Shown here: positions 1 through 8,682 of the stretch, piece after piece
How the letters are laid out: every line of letters begins with the position of its first letter
Numbering within the stretch: position 1 is the first letter of the stretch
DNA from: CBFFRJ01 sp051486985
GTDB lineage: Bacteria; Pseudomonadota; Gammaproteobacteria; Enterobacterales; Enterobacteriaceae
Direction: 5' to 3'
DNA length: 64,000 nucleotides
Assembly (NCBI RefSeq): GCF_051486985.1
Contig: NZ_JAHVDV010000020.1
Coordinates: forward strand, 1-64,000
Position numbers and translations under genes: made by a program
The notes under the pieces: model-generated
Databases searched by the model: none
Seen by the model: only the letters and a program-made list of their open reading frames with translations
Told to the model about the DNA's origin: nothing

Positions 1-184
1 AGCGTTTATTTTCGCTTTTCTCTGCGGGCTTCTCAGTGAATCTCACCGGAACACCCTGCTGACCCGGCGGCGTGTGTGCCGTTGTTCCGTGTCAGTGGAG
101 GCGCATTATAGGGAGTTATTCCGGGCTGACAAGTCTAAAATTCAAAAAATTTATCGTTCGCTCAAATTTCATTCGTAAAGTTTA
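1..184 (-). promoter_or_regulatory. rRNA operon P1 promoter and leader start (rrn)
   Basis: Read on the minus strand this region carries a -35 TTGTCA (127-132) and a -10 TATAAT (105-110) with a 16-base spacer, and a predicted start A at 96. The leader that follows matches my memory of the E. coli rrn P1 leader closely, including the ACACGGAACAACGG stretch. An AT-rich UP-like element lies upstream at about 133-165. The window ends just where the P2 -35 should begin. Position beside hemG matches rrnA of E. coli. The 16S gene itself is outside the window. Confidence 0.88.
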
Positions 185-727
185 TTAAAGAGACGATTTG
201 CGGTTTAACTGAGCAATTTTACCGGCAAATAAGCTCACCTGCTGCCAGTCGGTGTAGACCACCTCTTTACGCGTATCGGTTTCACCGCCCGTCATTTTCA
301 TAATGAGTTGGATCATCAGGCGATCGAACCAGCGATAACGCGGGTAACGTAACGCCCCAGCAAAGACGGCGCAGGCATCAGGCTGCCACGGAGATCGCGC
401 GAGGAACTTCTGCGTATAGCTGTTTGTCTCCGGCGTGTTTTTTTCCGGCTTACGCGCCACCAGGTTTACAGAGAAGAATGCCCCTGGCAGACGGCTCAAT
501 ATTTCACGGTGCTGTTTCACAAAGCTGTCCAGCACCGGATTGAAATGACCGTAGCGAATAGAGGCACCAATCACGACCCGCTCATAAGCGTCCCAGTGAA
601 CATTTTGTGTATCATGAAGATTAACCATATCACTCTCGATGCCAAGCCCACGGAGCTCGGCGGCAATCGTGTTGGCAATCTCATGCGTCTGTCCATCACG
701 GGTCGAAAACAGAATCAATGTTTTCAC
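185..727 (-). CDS. hemG: Menaquinone-dependent protoporphyrinogen IX dehydrogenase HemG
   Basis: Flavodoxin-like enzyme of the inner membrane face that oxidises protoporphyrinogen IX to protoporphyrin IX and passes electrons to quinones, the penultimate haem step. The 180 residues begin with the FMN phosphate-binding loop (FSTRDGQT, residues 7-14). The family-specific long insert follows at about 120-150 (YPRYRW, KMTGGETDT). Length is one less than the E. coli protein. The start is GTG at 725-727 with an AAGGA site about 8 bases upstream. It lies 11 bases after trkH, so the two are very likely cotranscribed, and the rrn promoter follows immediately. Confidence 0.96.
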   Translation of the reverse strand: MKTLILFSTRDGQTHEIANTIAAELRGLGIESDMVNLHDTQNVHWDAYERVVIGASIRYGHFNPVLDSFVKQHREILSRLPGAFFSVNLVARKPEKNTPETNSYTQKFLARSPWQPDACAVFAGALRYPRYRWFDRLMIQLIMKMTGGETDTRKEVVYTDWQQVSLFAGKIAQLNRKSSL

Positions 728-738
728 GTATTACGTCC

Positions 739-2190
739 TTATTCGCGCCAGAAAGTGGGAGTGAAGAGTACTAATAAGGTAAAGACCTCAAGGCGACCAA
801 ACAACATGTTGGCCATCAGGATCCATTTCGCTACCGGATTCATGCTGGCAAAGTTGTCTGCCACCACGCCGAGGCCTGGCCCCAGGTTATTAAGGGTGGC
901 CACTACGGAAGCAAAGGCCGAGAAGTCATCCACGCCGGTGGCAATGATTGCCAGCATGCTGACGATAAACACCAGCGCATAGGCCGAGAAGAATCCCCAC
1001 ACTGCTTCAAGGATACGCTCCGGCAGCGCACGGTTACCTAATTTAATGCTGTATACCGCATTCGGGTGCACCAGACGTTTCAGTTCACGGTTGCCCTGCT
1101 TGAACAGTAACAGGATACGGATGACCTTCAGCCCACCACCCGTCGACCCGGCGCAGCCACCGATAAAAGCAGAACACAGCAGCAGTACCGGCAGGAACAG
1201 CGGCCAGCGGGCAATGCTGTCGGTAGTGAATCCTGCGGTGGTCGCCATCGAGACGACCTGGAAGAAAGCCTGATTGAGGGTGGTCACCGCTGAGGCATAA
1301 ACGTTGTGGAACCATAGTACGACGGTGCAGATAACCACCAGCGTCAGCTGCACACCAATAAACATTCTGAATTCCGGGTCCCGCCAGTAGACCTTTAAAT
1401 TTCGGCCGCTTAATAAAGAGAAGTGCAGGCCGTAATTACAGCCTGAGATCAGCAGGAAGATAGCAATAATCGTATTGATTGTCGGGCTGTCAAAATAGCC
1501 GACGCTGGCATCATGGGTTGAGAAGCCGCCGATGGCGATCGTCGAGAAACTATGGCCTATTGCGTCGAACGCTGGCATACCGGCAAACCACAGAGCCAGC
1601 GCACAGGCCACCGTCAGCAGGACATAAATAAGCCACAGGGTTTTCGCCGTTTCCGCAATACGCGGGCGCATTTTGTTGTCTTTCAGCGGACCCGGCATCT
1701 CGGCACGGTAAAGCTGCATTCCCCCAACGCCCAGAATCGGCAGAATCGCCACCGCCAGCACGATGATCCCCATCCCGCCGAACCACTGCAGCATCTGGCG
1801 ATAAAAGAGGATGGCGTGAGGGAGCGAATCCAGCCCCACCAGCGTGGTGGCCCCGGTGGTGGTTAAACCCGAAAAAGATTCAAAAAACGCGTCGGTGACC
1901 GTCAGGTTAGGGCTTTCGGAGAAGATAAAGGGCAGCGCACCCACACTTCCCAGCACCGTCCAGAACAGTACGACAATAAGGAAACCCTCGCGGGATTTAA
2001 GTTCACTCTTCTCCCGCCGGTTTGGCCACCACAGGATGGAGCCAATCGCCAGCGCAACGAAGAACGTCTGGGTAAAGGCTCGGCCGGCCCCATCGCGGTA
2101 GAGTAAGGCCACCAGCCCAGGCAGAATCATCGTCCCGGAAAAGAGGATGATAAGGAGTCCAACAATTCGGGTTATGGCGCGAAAATGCAT
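739..2190 (-). CDS. trkH: Trk potassium uptake system membrane subunit TrkH
   Basis: Ion-conducting subunit of the low-affinity K+ uptake system; it works with the cytoplasmic NAD-binding regulator TrkA, which is not in this window. The 483 residues are strongly hydrophobic, with repeated membrane-pore-membrane units; the selectivity-loop glycines are visible in SGLTTTGATT, STIAIGGFST, TTAGFTT and LNNLGPGLG. The start was set at the ATG at 2188-2190 because MHFRAITRI matches the E. coli N terminus and an AAGGA site lies upstream; an in-frame TTG 33 bases earlier is unlikely. It is followed closely by hemG and preceded by yigZ. Confidence 0.97.
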   Translation of the reverse strand: MHFRAITRIVGLLIILFSGTMILPGLVALLYRDGAGRAFTQTFFVALAIGSILWWPNRREKSELKSREGFLIVVLFWTVLGSVGALPFIFSESPNLTVTDAFFESFSGLTTTGATTLVGLDSLPHAILFYRQMLQWFGGMGIIVLAVAILPILGVGGMQLYRAEMPGPLKDNKMRPRIAETAKTLWLIYVLLTVACALALWFAGMPAFDAIGHSFSTIAIGGFSTHDASVGYFDSPTINTIIAIFLLISGCNYGLHFSLLSGRNLKVYWRDPEFRMFIGVQLTLVVICTVVLWFHNVYASAVTTLNQAFFQVVSMATTAGFTTDSIARWPLFLPVLLLCSAFIGGCAGSTGGGLKVIRILLLFKQGNRELKRLVHPNAVYSIKLGNRALPERILEAVWGFFSAYALVFIVSMLAIIATGVDDFSAFASVVATLNNLGPGLGVVADNFASMNPVAKWILMANMLFGRLEVFTLLVLFTPTFWRE

Positions 2191-2237
2191 CTCTGCCGCT
2201 TCCTTAGGTATTAACGTGTGCAAAAACCAGGTGGGGA

Positions 2238-2852
2238 TTATTCTTCAATCTTATCTAAATGCAACGCACCGCGACTGAAATCAGCGAGTTTTAGCGAAAA
2301 AGCCGCCACCTCAGATTGCGGAAGGGCGACCCGGAGGTAAACGGTAGCCTGATATTCGCTCGCAATAATTTTTCCGGAAAACTGACTCAGCAACGTCTCG
2401 ATGCCGGTCAATTGTCCGTACTCGCACTGCAAAGTATATTCGGTTAATGGCGTCTTGCGCTGCGTTGTGAGCAGAGCAAGCGCCTGGCTGACACCACCGC
2501 CATACGCTTTCACTAAGCCACCGGTTCCGAGCAACACGCCGCCATAGTAACGCACCACCACGGCGGTGAGTTCACCGACACCACTCCCCATGAGCTGGGC
2601 GAGCATTGGCTTCCCGGCTGTTCCCGAAGGCTCGCCATCGTCGGAAAAACCCAACTGTTGCGAGTCATCCGGCGGCCCGGCTACCCAGGCCACGCAGTGA
2701 TGTCGTGCATCCGGGTGTTCTGCACGAACCGACTCCACAAAGGCTTTCGCCGCCTCCACGCCATCGGTATGCGCCAGCAGCGTAATGAAACGGCTTTTTT
2801 TGATCTCTTCAGCAAAGGTGACCGGCGCAGCCGGTATCAGCCAGCTTTCCAT
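2238..2852 (-). CDS. yigZ: IMPACT family protein YigZ
   Basis: Conserved two-domain protein of the IMPACT/UPF0029 family, 204 residues as in E. coli. The N-terminal domain carries the family signature (HHCVAWVAGP, SDDGEPSGTAGKPML at about 52-84) and YYGGVLLGTGGLVKAY follows at about 102-117. A smaller C-terminal domain follows. The family is linked to translation control in eukaryotes; the bacterial role is not settled. Its ATG overlaps the pepQ stop by one base (TAATG at 2850-2854), which suggests translational coupling with pepQ. Confidence 0.93.
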   Translation of the reverse strand: MESWLIPAAPVTFAEEIKKSRFITLLAHTDGVEAAKAFVESVRAEHPDARHHCVAWVAGPPDDSQQLGFSDDGEPSGTAGKPMLAQLMGSGVGELTAVVVRYYGGVLLGTGGLVKAYGGGVSQALALLTTQRKTPLTEYTLQCEYGQLTGIETLLSQFSGKIIASEYQATVYLRVALPQSEVAAFSLKLADFSRGALHLDKIEE

Positions 2853-4183
2853 TACGCCAGTTTCAAATCCCGCGTCATGTTCTCAATGCTGTTCTCATGA
2901 ATAACGATGTTGTCTTCAATACGAATGCCACCAAACGGCTTCAGCGCTTCTATTTTCTGCCAGTTGAAGTGCTGACTGAACGGGCCTTCACGCCACGGCG
3001 CTAACAGGGAGTCAATAAAATAGAGGCCTGGTTCAATGGTCAGCACCATACGTGGCTGCAAAATACGCGTGCAGCGCAGGTAAGGGTATTTCGACGGCGC
3101 GGCCAGATGCGTGCCGCTATCATCCTGCATAAATCCGGCAACATCATGCACCTGCAGCCCCAGCGGGTGCCCAATACCGTGCGGCATAAACGGCCCGGTG
3201 AGATCGTTCTCCACCATCGCCTCTTCACTGATGTCAGTAATTATCTGATGCTTACGCAGCAGCCTGGCGATACGCTGATGGAACTGCACATGGTACTCAA
3301 GGTAATTGACCCCGGTTTTCATGGTCGCAATCAGCGCCAGTTGCTCTTCATTAACGTCCTTGATCAACTGGGCGTAGTCATTATCGCTGTTGGCAGACCA
3401 GGTGCGGGTCAGGTCAGCGGCATAACCGTTATATTCCGCACCGGCATCCAGCAGGAAGCTACGCGGCTCCGCAGGAGCATGATGATCCAGTCTGGTGTAG
3501 TGCAATACGGACGCATGCTCATTCAGCGCCACAATATTGCTGTATGGCACATCGGTGTCACGGTGGCCGGTAGCCGTCAGGTAAGCCAGGTTAATGTCGA
3601 ACTCGCTCATGCCTGAACGGAAAGCTTCTTCAGCGGCACGATGTCCATTAACCGCCGTTTTCTGCGCTTCGCGCATGCACGCCAGTTCATAATCGGTTTT
3701 ATAAGCGCGGTAGTAGTGCAGGTAATCAATCACCCCTTTCGGGTTGATGTTGCTGGCGGCAATCTCCAGTGCGAGAGCTCGCTCGGGCACTGGCCCGATG
3801 TAACCTATATTGCTGCGCGTGGCAGGCAACTGACTGCTAATGCCATCCGCTTTGGGCAGAGCAATAACCTCGACCTCTTCGGTCCAGAATGATGTCGGCA
3901 ACGGTTCCACGTTGTGCCAGTAATCGACCGGCAGATAGAACCACAGTTTTGGTTTGTTAACACCATCCACCAGCAACCAGCAATTGGGAACCTGGGTTAC
4001 CGGCACCCAGGCTTTGAACTGCGGATTGACTTTAAACGGGTAGGGATGATCGTCGAGAAAGACATTGAAGAGTTCGCCGGAGTGAATCAACAGCGCGTCA
4101 AGGTTAAAGCGGGCCAGTACATCGCGGGTACGTTCCTGTAACGTAACAATATGATTTTTATAGAGCGCGGCCAGTGAGTCCAT
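2852..4183 (-). CDS. pepQ: Xaa-Pro dipeptidase PepQ (prolidase)
   Basis: Cytoplasmic metallopeptidase of the M24 pita-bread fold that hydrolyses dipeptides with C-terminal proline; E. coli PepQ also hydrolyses some organophosphates. The 443 residues show the two-metal ligand pattern: LLDAGAEYNGYAADLTR (two Asp), then MPHGIGHPLGLQVHD (His), and two Glu in TIEPGLYF and GGIRIEDN. The start is the second of two adjacent ATGs (4181-4183), matching the E. coli N terminus and placed after a GAAGGA site. It is divergent from fadB and heads the pepQ-yigZ-trkH-hemG cluster. Confidence 0.97.
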   Translation of the reverse strand: MDSLAALYKNHIVTLQERTRDVLARFNLDALLIHSGELFNVFLDDHPYPFKVNPQFKAWVPVTQVPNCWLLVDGVNKPKLWFYLPVDYWHNVEPLPTSFWTEEVEVIALPKADGISSQLPATRSNIGYIGPVPERALALEIAASNINPKGVIDYLHYYRAYKTDYELACMREAQKTAVNGHRAAEEAFRSGMSEFDINLAYLTATGHRDTDVPYSNIVALNEHASVLHYTRLDHHAPAEPRSFLLDAGAEYNGYAADLTRTWSANSDNDYAQLIKDVNEEQLALIATMKTGVNYLEYHVQFHQRIARLLRKHQIITDISEEAMVENDLTGPFMPHGIGHPLGLQVHDVAGFMQDDSGTHLAAPSKYPYLRCTRILQPRMVLTIEPGLYFIDSLLAPWREGPFSQHFNWQKIEALKPFGGIRIEDNIVIHENSIENMTRDLKLA

Positions 4184-4330
4184 CATTCTTCCTTCTGTTT
4201 TTTTGACCTCATGTTTTCGCATCTTAGCACAGCCTCTCCGGGGTGGGTGATTTCCCCTGAGCGTGATCGGCCCTGCAATTTCTTAATGATAAATTTGCAA
4301 TTTATTAACATAAAATCCACACTTCGCCTC

Positions 4331-4347
4331 ATCTGGTATGACCAGAT
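4331..4347. promoter_or_regulatory. FadR operator upstream of fadBA
   Basis: The 17-base sequence ATCTGGTATGACCAGAT is nearly a perfect palindrome and fits the FadR consensus (CTGGTCNGACCNG type). It differs by one central base from the E. coli fadB operator as I recall it. It lies 26 bases before the fadB ATG, where FadR represses fadBA until long-chain acyl-CoA releases it. The AT-rich stretch at 4288-4316 presumably holds the promoter; I could not fix clear -35 and -10 boxes. Confidence 0.85.
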
Positions 4348-4373
4348 CATCTTGCGGGACTCAGGAGACTGAC

Positions 4374-6563
4374 ATGCTCTACAAAGGCGAAACCTTATAT
4401 CTTAACTGGCTGGAAGACGGCATTGCCGAACTGGTGTTCGACGCTCCCGGCTCAGTGAACAAACTTGATACAGCTACCGTTGCCAGCCTCGGCGAGGCGC
4501 TGGACGTGCTGGAAAAGCAGTCCGATTTAAAAGCCCTGCTGCTGCGTTCTGAAAAGGCGGCATTCATCGTCGGTGCTGATATCACCGAATTCCTCTCTCT
4601 GTTCCTGGTTCCTGCAGAGCAACTGAGCACCTGGCTTCACTTTGCTAACAGCGTATTCAGCCGCCTGGAAGATTTACCGGTGCCGACAATTTCTGCCGTG
4701 AATGGCTACGCGTTGGGCGGCGGCTGCGAGTGCGTGCTGGCGACCGACTACCGCCTGGCGACGCCAGACCTGCGCATCGGTCTGCCGGAAACTAAACTCG
4801 GCATTATGCCCGGCTTTGGTGGGTCGGTACGTCTGCCGCGTCTGCTCGGGGCGGACAGCGCCCTTGAGATCATCGCTGCCGGTAAAGATGTCGGTGCCGA
4901 CGAGGCGCTGAAACTCGGTCTGGTCGACGGCGTGGTAAAACCAGAGAAGTTAAAAGAAGGTGCACTCGCCATTCTGCGCCAGGCGATTAGCGGCGATCTT
5001 GACTGGCGAGCCAAACGCCAGCCGAAGCTGGAGCCGCTGCACTTAAGCAAAATCGAAGCGGCCATGAGCTTCACCATTGCTAAGGGCATGGTGGCGCAGA
5101 CCGCAGGCAAACATTATCCCGCCCCGATGACCGCAGTGAAAACCATCGAAGCAGCTGCGCGTTTTGGTCGTGAAGAAGCACTGAATCTCGAAAATCAAAG
5201 CTTTGTCCCCCTTGCGCACAGTAAAGAAGCCCGCGCACTGGTCGGGATTTTCCTTAACGATCAGTATGTGAAAGGCAAAGCGAAGAAACTGACTAAAGAT
5301 ATTGAGACGCCAAAACACGCCGCGGTCCTGGGCGCTGGCATCATGGGCGGTGGCATTGCTTATCAGTCAGCATGGAAAGGCGTGCCGGTGATAATGAAGG
5401 ACATCGCCGATAAGTCACTGACGCTCGGCATGACCGAAGCCAGCAAGCTGCTTAATAAACAGCTGGAGCGCGGAAAAATTAATGGCCTTAAGCTGGCGGG
5501 CGTGATTTCGACCATTCATCCTACCCTTGATTACAGCGGTTTTGACCGCGTAGAGGTGGTCGTTGAAGCGGTAGTGGAAAACCCGAAAGTCAAAAAAGCG
5601 GTGCTGGCGGAAACCGAAGAGCAAGTCCGCCCGGGTACCGTTCTGGCCTCCAACACCTCGACTATTCCTATCAGCGAACTGGCAAGCGTGCTCAAACGCC
5701 CGGAAAACTTCTGCGGCATGCACTTCTTTAACCCGGTTCATCGTATGCCGCTGGTTGAAGTCATTCGCGGTGAAAAAACCTCTGATAAAACCATCGCCAC
5801 CGTGGTGGCGTGGGCCAGCAAAATGGGCAAAACACCGATTGTGGTCAACGACTGCCCTGGCTTCTTCGTCAACCGCGTACTCTTCCCTTACTTCGCCGGT
5901 TTCAGCCAGCTGCTGCGCGACGGCGCAGATTTCCGCAAGATTGATAAGGTGATGGAAAAACAGTTTGGCTGGCCGATGGGCCCGGCTTACCTGCTCGACG
6001 TTGTTGGCATTGATACCGCGCACCACGCGCAGGCGGTCATGGCAGCCGGTTTCCCACAGCGGATGCAGAAAGATTATCGTGATGCCATCGATGCGCTGTT
6101 CGACGCTAACCGCTTCGGGCAGAAAAATGGGCTGGGCTTCTGGCGCTATAAAGAGGACAGCAAAGGCAAACCGAAGAAAGAAGAAGATGCTGCCGTTGAC
6201 AGTCTGCTGGCGGATGTCAGCCAGGCGAAGCGTGATTTCAGCGACGATGACATTATCGCCCGCATGATGATCCCGATGGTCAACGAAGTGGTGCGCTGTC
6301 TGGAAGAGGGCATTATCGCAAGCCCGGCGGAGGCGGACATGGCGCTGGTCTATGGTCTTGGCTTCCCTCCTTTCCACGGTGGGGCATTCCGCTGGCTGGA
6401 TACCATTGGCAGTGCGAAATATCTCGATATGGCACAGCAGTATCAGCACCTCGGTGCTCTGTATGAGGTGCCGGAAGGTCTACGTACCAAAGCGCGCCAT
6501 AACGAACCCTACTATCCCCCGGTTGAACCAGCCCGTCCGGTTGGTGAGCTAAAAACGGCTTAA
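4374..6563 (+). CDS. fadB: Fatty acid oxidation complex subunit alpha FadB
   Basis: Multifunctional beta-oxidation enzyme: enoyl-CoA hydratase/isomerase (about 1-190) and 3-hydroxyacyl-CoA dehydrogenase (about 310-720). It forms an alpha2beta2 complex with FadA. Visible motifs are the crotonase oxyanion region (VNGYALGGGCECV), the hydratase Glu in GLPETKLGIMPGFGG, the NAD-binding GAGIMGGGIAY and the dehydrogenase signature HFFNPVHRMPLVE. The protein has 729 residues like E. coli. The start at 4374 follows an AGGAG site and matches MLYKGETLY; an upstream in-frame ATG at 4338 lies inside the FadR operator and is not used. fadA starts 9 bases after the stop. Confidence 0.98.
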   Translation: MLYKGETLYLNWLEDGIAELVFDAPGSVNKLDTATVASLGEALDVLEKQSDLKALLLRSEKAAFIVGADITEFLSLFLVPAEQLSTWLHFANSVFSRLEDLPVPTISAVNGYALGGGCECVLATDYRLATPDLRIGLPETKLGIMPGFGGSVRLPRLLGADSALEIIAAGKDVGADEALKLGLVDGVVKPEKLKEGALAILRQAISGDLDWRAKRQPKLEPLHLSKIEAAMSFTIAKGMVAQTAGKHYPAPMTAVKTIEAAARFGREEALNLENQSFVPLAHSKEARALVGIFLNDQYVKGKAKKLTKDIETPKHAAVLGAGIMGGGIAYQSAWKGVPVIMKDIADKSLTLGMTEASKLLNKQLERGKINGLKLAGVISTIHPTLDYSGFDRVEVVVEAVVENPKVKKAVLAETEEQVRPGTVLASNTSTIPISELASVLKRPENFCGMHFFNPVHRMPLVEVIRGEKTSDKTIATVVAWASKMGKTPIVVNDCPGFFVNRVLFPYFAGFSQLLRDGADFRKIDKVMEKQFGWPMGPAYLLDVVGIDTAHHAQAVMAAGFPQRMQKDYRDAIDALFDANRFGQKNGLGFWRYKEDSKGKPKKEEDAAVDSLLADVSQAKRDFSDDDIIARMMIPMVNEVVRCLEEGIIASPAEADMALVYGLGFPPFHGGAFRWLDTIGSAKYLDMAQQYQHLGALYEVPEGLRTKARHNEPYYPPVEPARPVGELKTA

Positions 6564-6572
6564 GGAGTCACA

Positions 6573-7736
6573 ATGGAACAGGTTGTCATTGTCGATGCAA
6601 TTCGCACCCCGATGGGCCGTTCAAAGGGCGGCGCATTTCGCCATGTGCGGGCAGAAGATCTCTCCGCGCATCTGATGCGTAGCCTGCTGGCGCGCAATCC
6701 GGCGCTGGAGGCCACTGCACTGGACGATATCTACTGGGGCTGCGTGCAGCAAACGCTGGAGCAGGGCTTTAACATCGCCCGTAACGCCTCGCTGCTGGCG
6801 GAAATCCCACACTCCGTTCCGGCAGTGACCGTCAACCGCCTGTGTGGTTCTTCAATGCAGGCGCTGCACGATGCTGCCCGCATGATCATGACCGGCGACG
6901 CGCAGGCGTGCCTGGTCGGCGGGGTGGAACATATGGGCCACGTGCCGATGAGCCACGGTGTGGATTTCCACCCCGGACTCAGCCGTAATGTCGCCAAAGC
7001 GGCGGGCATGATGGGGCTGACAGCGGAAATGCTGGCACGTATGCATGGGATCAGCCGTGAGATGCAGGATACGTTCGCCGCCCGATCCCACGCCCGCGCC
7101 TGGGCTGCCACGCAGTCCGGTGCATTCAAAAATGAAATTATCCCCACCGGGGGACACGATGCGGATGGCGTACTTAAACAGTTCAGTTATGACGAAGTCA
7201 TTCGCCCGGAAACGACCGTCGAGGCGCTCTCCGCGCTGCGTCCAGCATTTGACCCGGCCAATGGTACTGTGACCGCAGGCACCTCTTCCGCCCTTTCTGA
7301 TGGCGCATCTGCCATGCTGGTAATGAGCGAAAGTCGCGCCCGTGAGTTAGGACTGAAACCTCGCGCCCGCGTGCGCTCAATGGCGGTGGTCGGCTGCGAT
7401 CCGTCGATCATGGGCTATGGCCCGGTTCCGGCATCGAAACTGGCGCTGAAAAAAGCGGGGCTGTCCGTCAGCGACATCGATCTGTTCGAAATGAACGAAG
7501 CTTTCGCCGCACAGATCCTGCCGTGCATTAAAGATCTGGGGCTGATGGAGCAGATTGACGACAAGATCAACCTCAACGGCGGTGCGATCGCACTCGGCCA
7601 TCCACTGGGTTGTTCCGGTACACGTATCAGCACCACCCTGCTTAATCTGATGGAACGCAAAGATGCCCAGTTTGGTCTGGCGACGATGTGCATCGGGTTG
7701 GGTCAGGGTATCGCGACGGTATTCGAGCGAGTGTAG
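6573..7736 (+). CDS. fadA: 3-ketoacyl-CoA thiolase FadA
   Basis: Thiolase that cleaves 3-ketoacyl-CoA to acetyl-CoA and a shortened acyl-CoA, the last step of beta-oxidation. It has 387 residues, the E. coli length. The catalytic Cys is in VNRLCGSSMQAL (about residue 91), the His in GGAIALGHPLGCSGTR (about 343) and the second Cys in MCIGLGQG (about 373). An AAGGAG site precedes the ATG. It is cotranscribed with fadB and under the same FadR operator. A repeat unit and a terminator follow. Confidence 0.98.
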   Translation: MEQVVIVDAIRTPMGRSKGGAFRHVRAEDLSAHLMRSLLARNPALEATALDDIYWGCVQQTLEQGFNIARNASLLAEIPHSVPAVTVNRLCGSSMQALHDAARMIMTGDAQACLVGGVEHMGHVPMSHGVDFHPGLSRNVAKAAGMMGLTAEMLARMHGISREMQDTFAARSHARAWAATQSGAFKNEIIPTGGHDADGVLKQFSYDEVIRPETTVEALSALRPAFDPANGTVTAGTSSALSDGASAMLVMSESRARELGLKPRARVRSMAVVGCDPSIMGYGPVPASKLALKKAGLSVSDIDLFEMNEAFAAQILPCIKDLGLMEQIDDKINLNGGAIALGHPLGCSGTRISTTLLNLMERKDAQFGLATMCIGLGQGIATVFERV

Positions 7737-7770
7737 CTCAGGAAAGGTATCTCAAAGCCAATGCCGTCAG

Positions 7771-7857
7771 AACAAGGCGGCAAGCGAGCGAATCCCGATG
7801 AACTTACTGAAGTAAGTGATTCGGGTGAGCGAGCGCAGCCAACGCAGTTATGGCGTC
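7771..7857. repeat. Intergenic repeat unit, copy 1
   Basis: A stretch of about 87 bases downstream of fadA with an inverted core (ACTTACT, 2-base centre, AGTAAGT at 7802-7817), outer CCCGA/TCGGG arms and a GCAGCCAACGCAG tail. A similar unit lies before metE at about 34721-34800. I recognise the general type as a short dispersed intergenic element common in enterobacterial genomes; no function is established here. Confidence 0.6.
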
Positions 7858-7887
7858 ACTGGCGAAGAGAGACAGTTTAGTTGCCGT

Positions 7888-7917
7888 TTTCCCGCCTGTC
7901 AGGGGCGGGCTTTTTAT
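7888..7917 (+). terminator. Rho-independent terminator of fadBA
   Basis: Stem CCCGCC (7891-7896) pairs with GGCGGG (7904-7909), followed by a T-rich run (7911-7917). It sits between the convergent fadA and fre genes and ends just before the fre stop codon. Confidence 0.8.
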
Positions 7918-7920
7918 TGC

Positions 7921-8622
7921 TTAAATAAACGCGAATGCGTCGCCAAAGAGGCGATCTTCACGTGCGCTGCGCTCGTTGCAGAAGAGGTCACGGGCAATTT
8001 TCGCCATCTCAAAGCGACCTGCGATATAGATATCGTGTTCTGCCAGCGTGCCAAAATCCTGCAATACCGCCGTCAACACCGTTCCGGTACGGCCACGCCA
8101 GTTCTCTTCCGGCTGTTCGACAACAGGCTCAACGCGCAGGTTGGGATGATTGACGGACAGGGCTTCAAGTTCAGCCAGATCGTAGAGGTGCTTCTCTTCA
8201 CGTCCGCCCCAGTAAATAGTGATATCACGGTTCGGGTTTTGCGAAAGAGCAGTCAGCAGAATTGAACGGGCATACGAGAAACCGGTTCCTCCGGCAATCA
8301 GCACCAGTGGGCGAGACGTGTCATCGCGTAACCAGGCTTCACCGTGAGGAATGTCGATGACAATTTCACGATCCTTCAGGATGCGATCCATCACCGCCAT
8401 GGCATACAGATTGATCTCCGACGCACCAATGTGCAGCTCGATAAACTCATGCTGATCGGGGGTGGACGCCATCGAGAAGGGGCGTTTATCTCGCTCATCC
8501 ATCACTACCATTAAGTACTGGCCAGCGCGAAAAGAAAAAGCCGCTTCCGGCACTAAACGTACGCGATATACGGTATCGGTGATGGCATCTACCGAGGTCA
8601 CTTTACAGCTTAAGGTTGTCAT
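7921..8622 (-). CDS. fre: NAD(P)H-flavin reductase Fre
   Basis: Reduces free FMN, FAD and riboflavin with NAD(P)H, supplying reduced flavin for other enzymes and for iron reduction. It has 233 residues like E. coli. The N-terminal flavin-binding barrel contains KRPFSMAS (about 45-52). The NAD(P)-binding domain shows LIAGGTGFSYARSI (about 109-122) and the C-terminal IYIAGRFEMAKIARDLF. It lies 60 bases after ubiD on the same strand; in E. coli the two are also neighbours. The gene may serve quinone or prenyl-flavin chemistry indirectly, but that is not shown. Confidence 0.96.
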   Translation of the reverse strand: MTTLSCKVTSVDAITDTVYRVRLVPEAAFSFRAGQYLMVVMDERDKRPFSMASTPDQHEFIELHIGASEINLYAMAVMDRILKDREIVIDIPHGEAWLRDDTSRPLVLIAGGTGFSYARSILLTALSQNPNRDITIYWGGREEKHLYDLAELEALSVNHPNLRVEPVVEQPEENWRGRTGTVLTAVLQDFGTLAEHDIYIAGRFEMAKIARDLFCNERSAREDRLFGDAFAFI

Positions 8623-8682
8623 GCGCTCCCTCTGTCGGGTTCATACTTGTTGTCGTTGTGTCAGGCGAAAAACGGCGGCGCG

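Noticed and set aside
4338..4373. N-terminal extension of FadB from the ATG at 4338
   Set aside because: This ATG lies inside the FadR operator without a ribosome site; the ATG at 4374 matches the known N terminus.
5415..6449. Long 344-codon frame antisense to fadB
   Set aside because: It is the reverse-strand shadow of the conserved fadB frame and has no recognisable domain.
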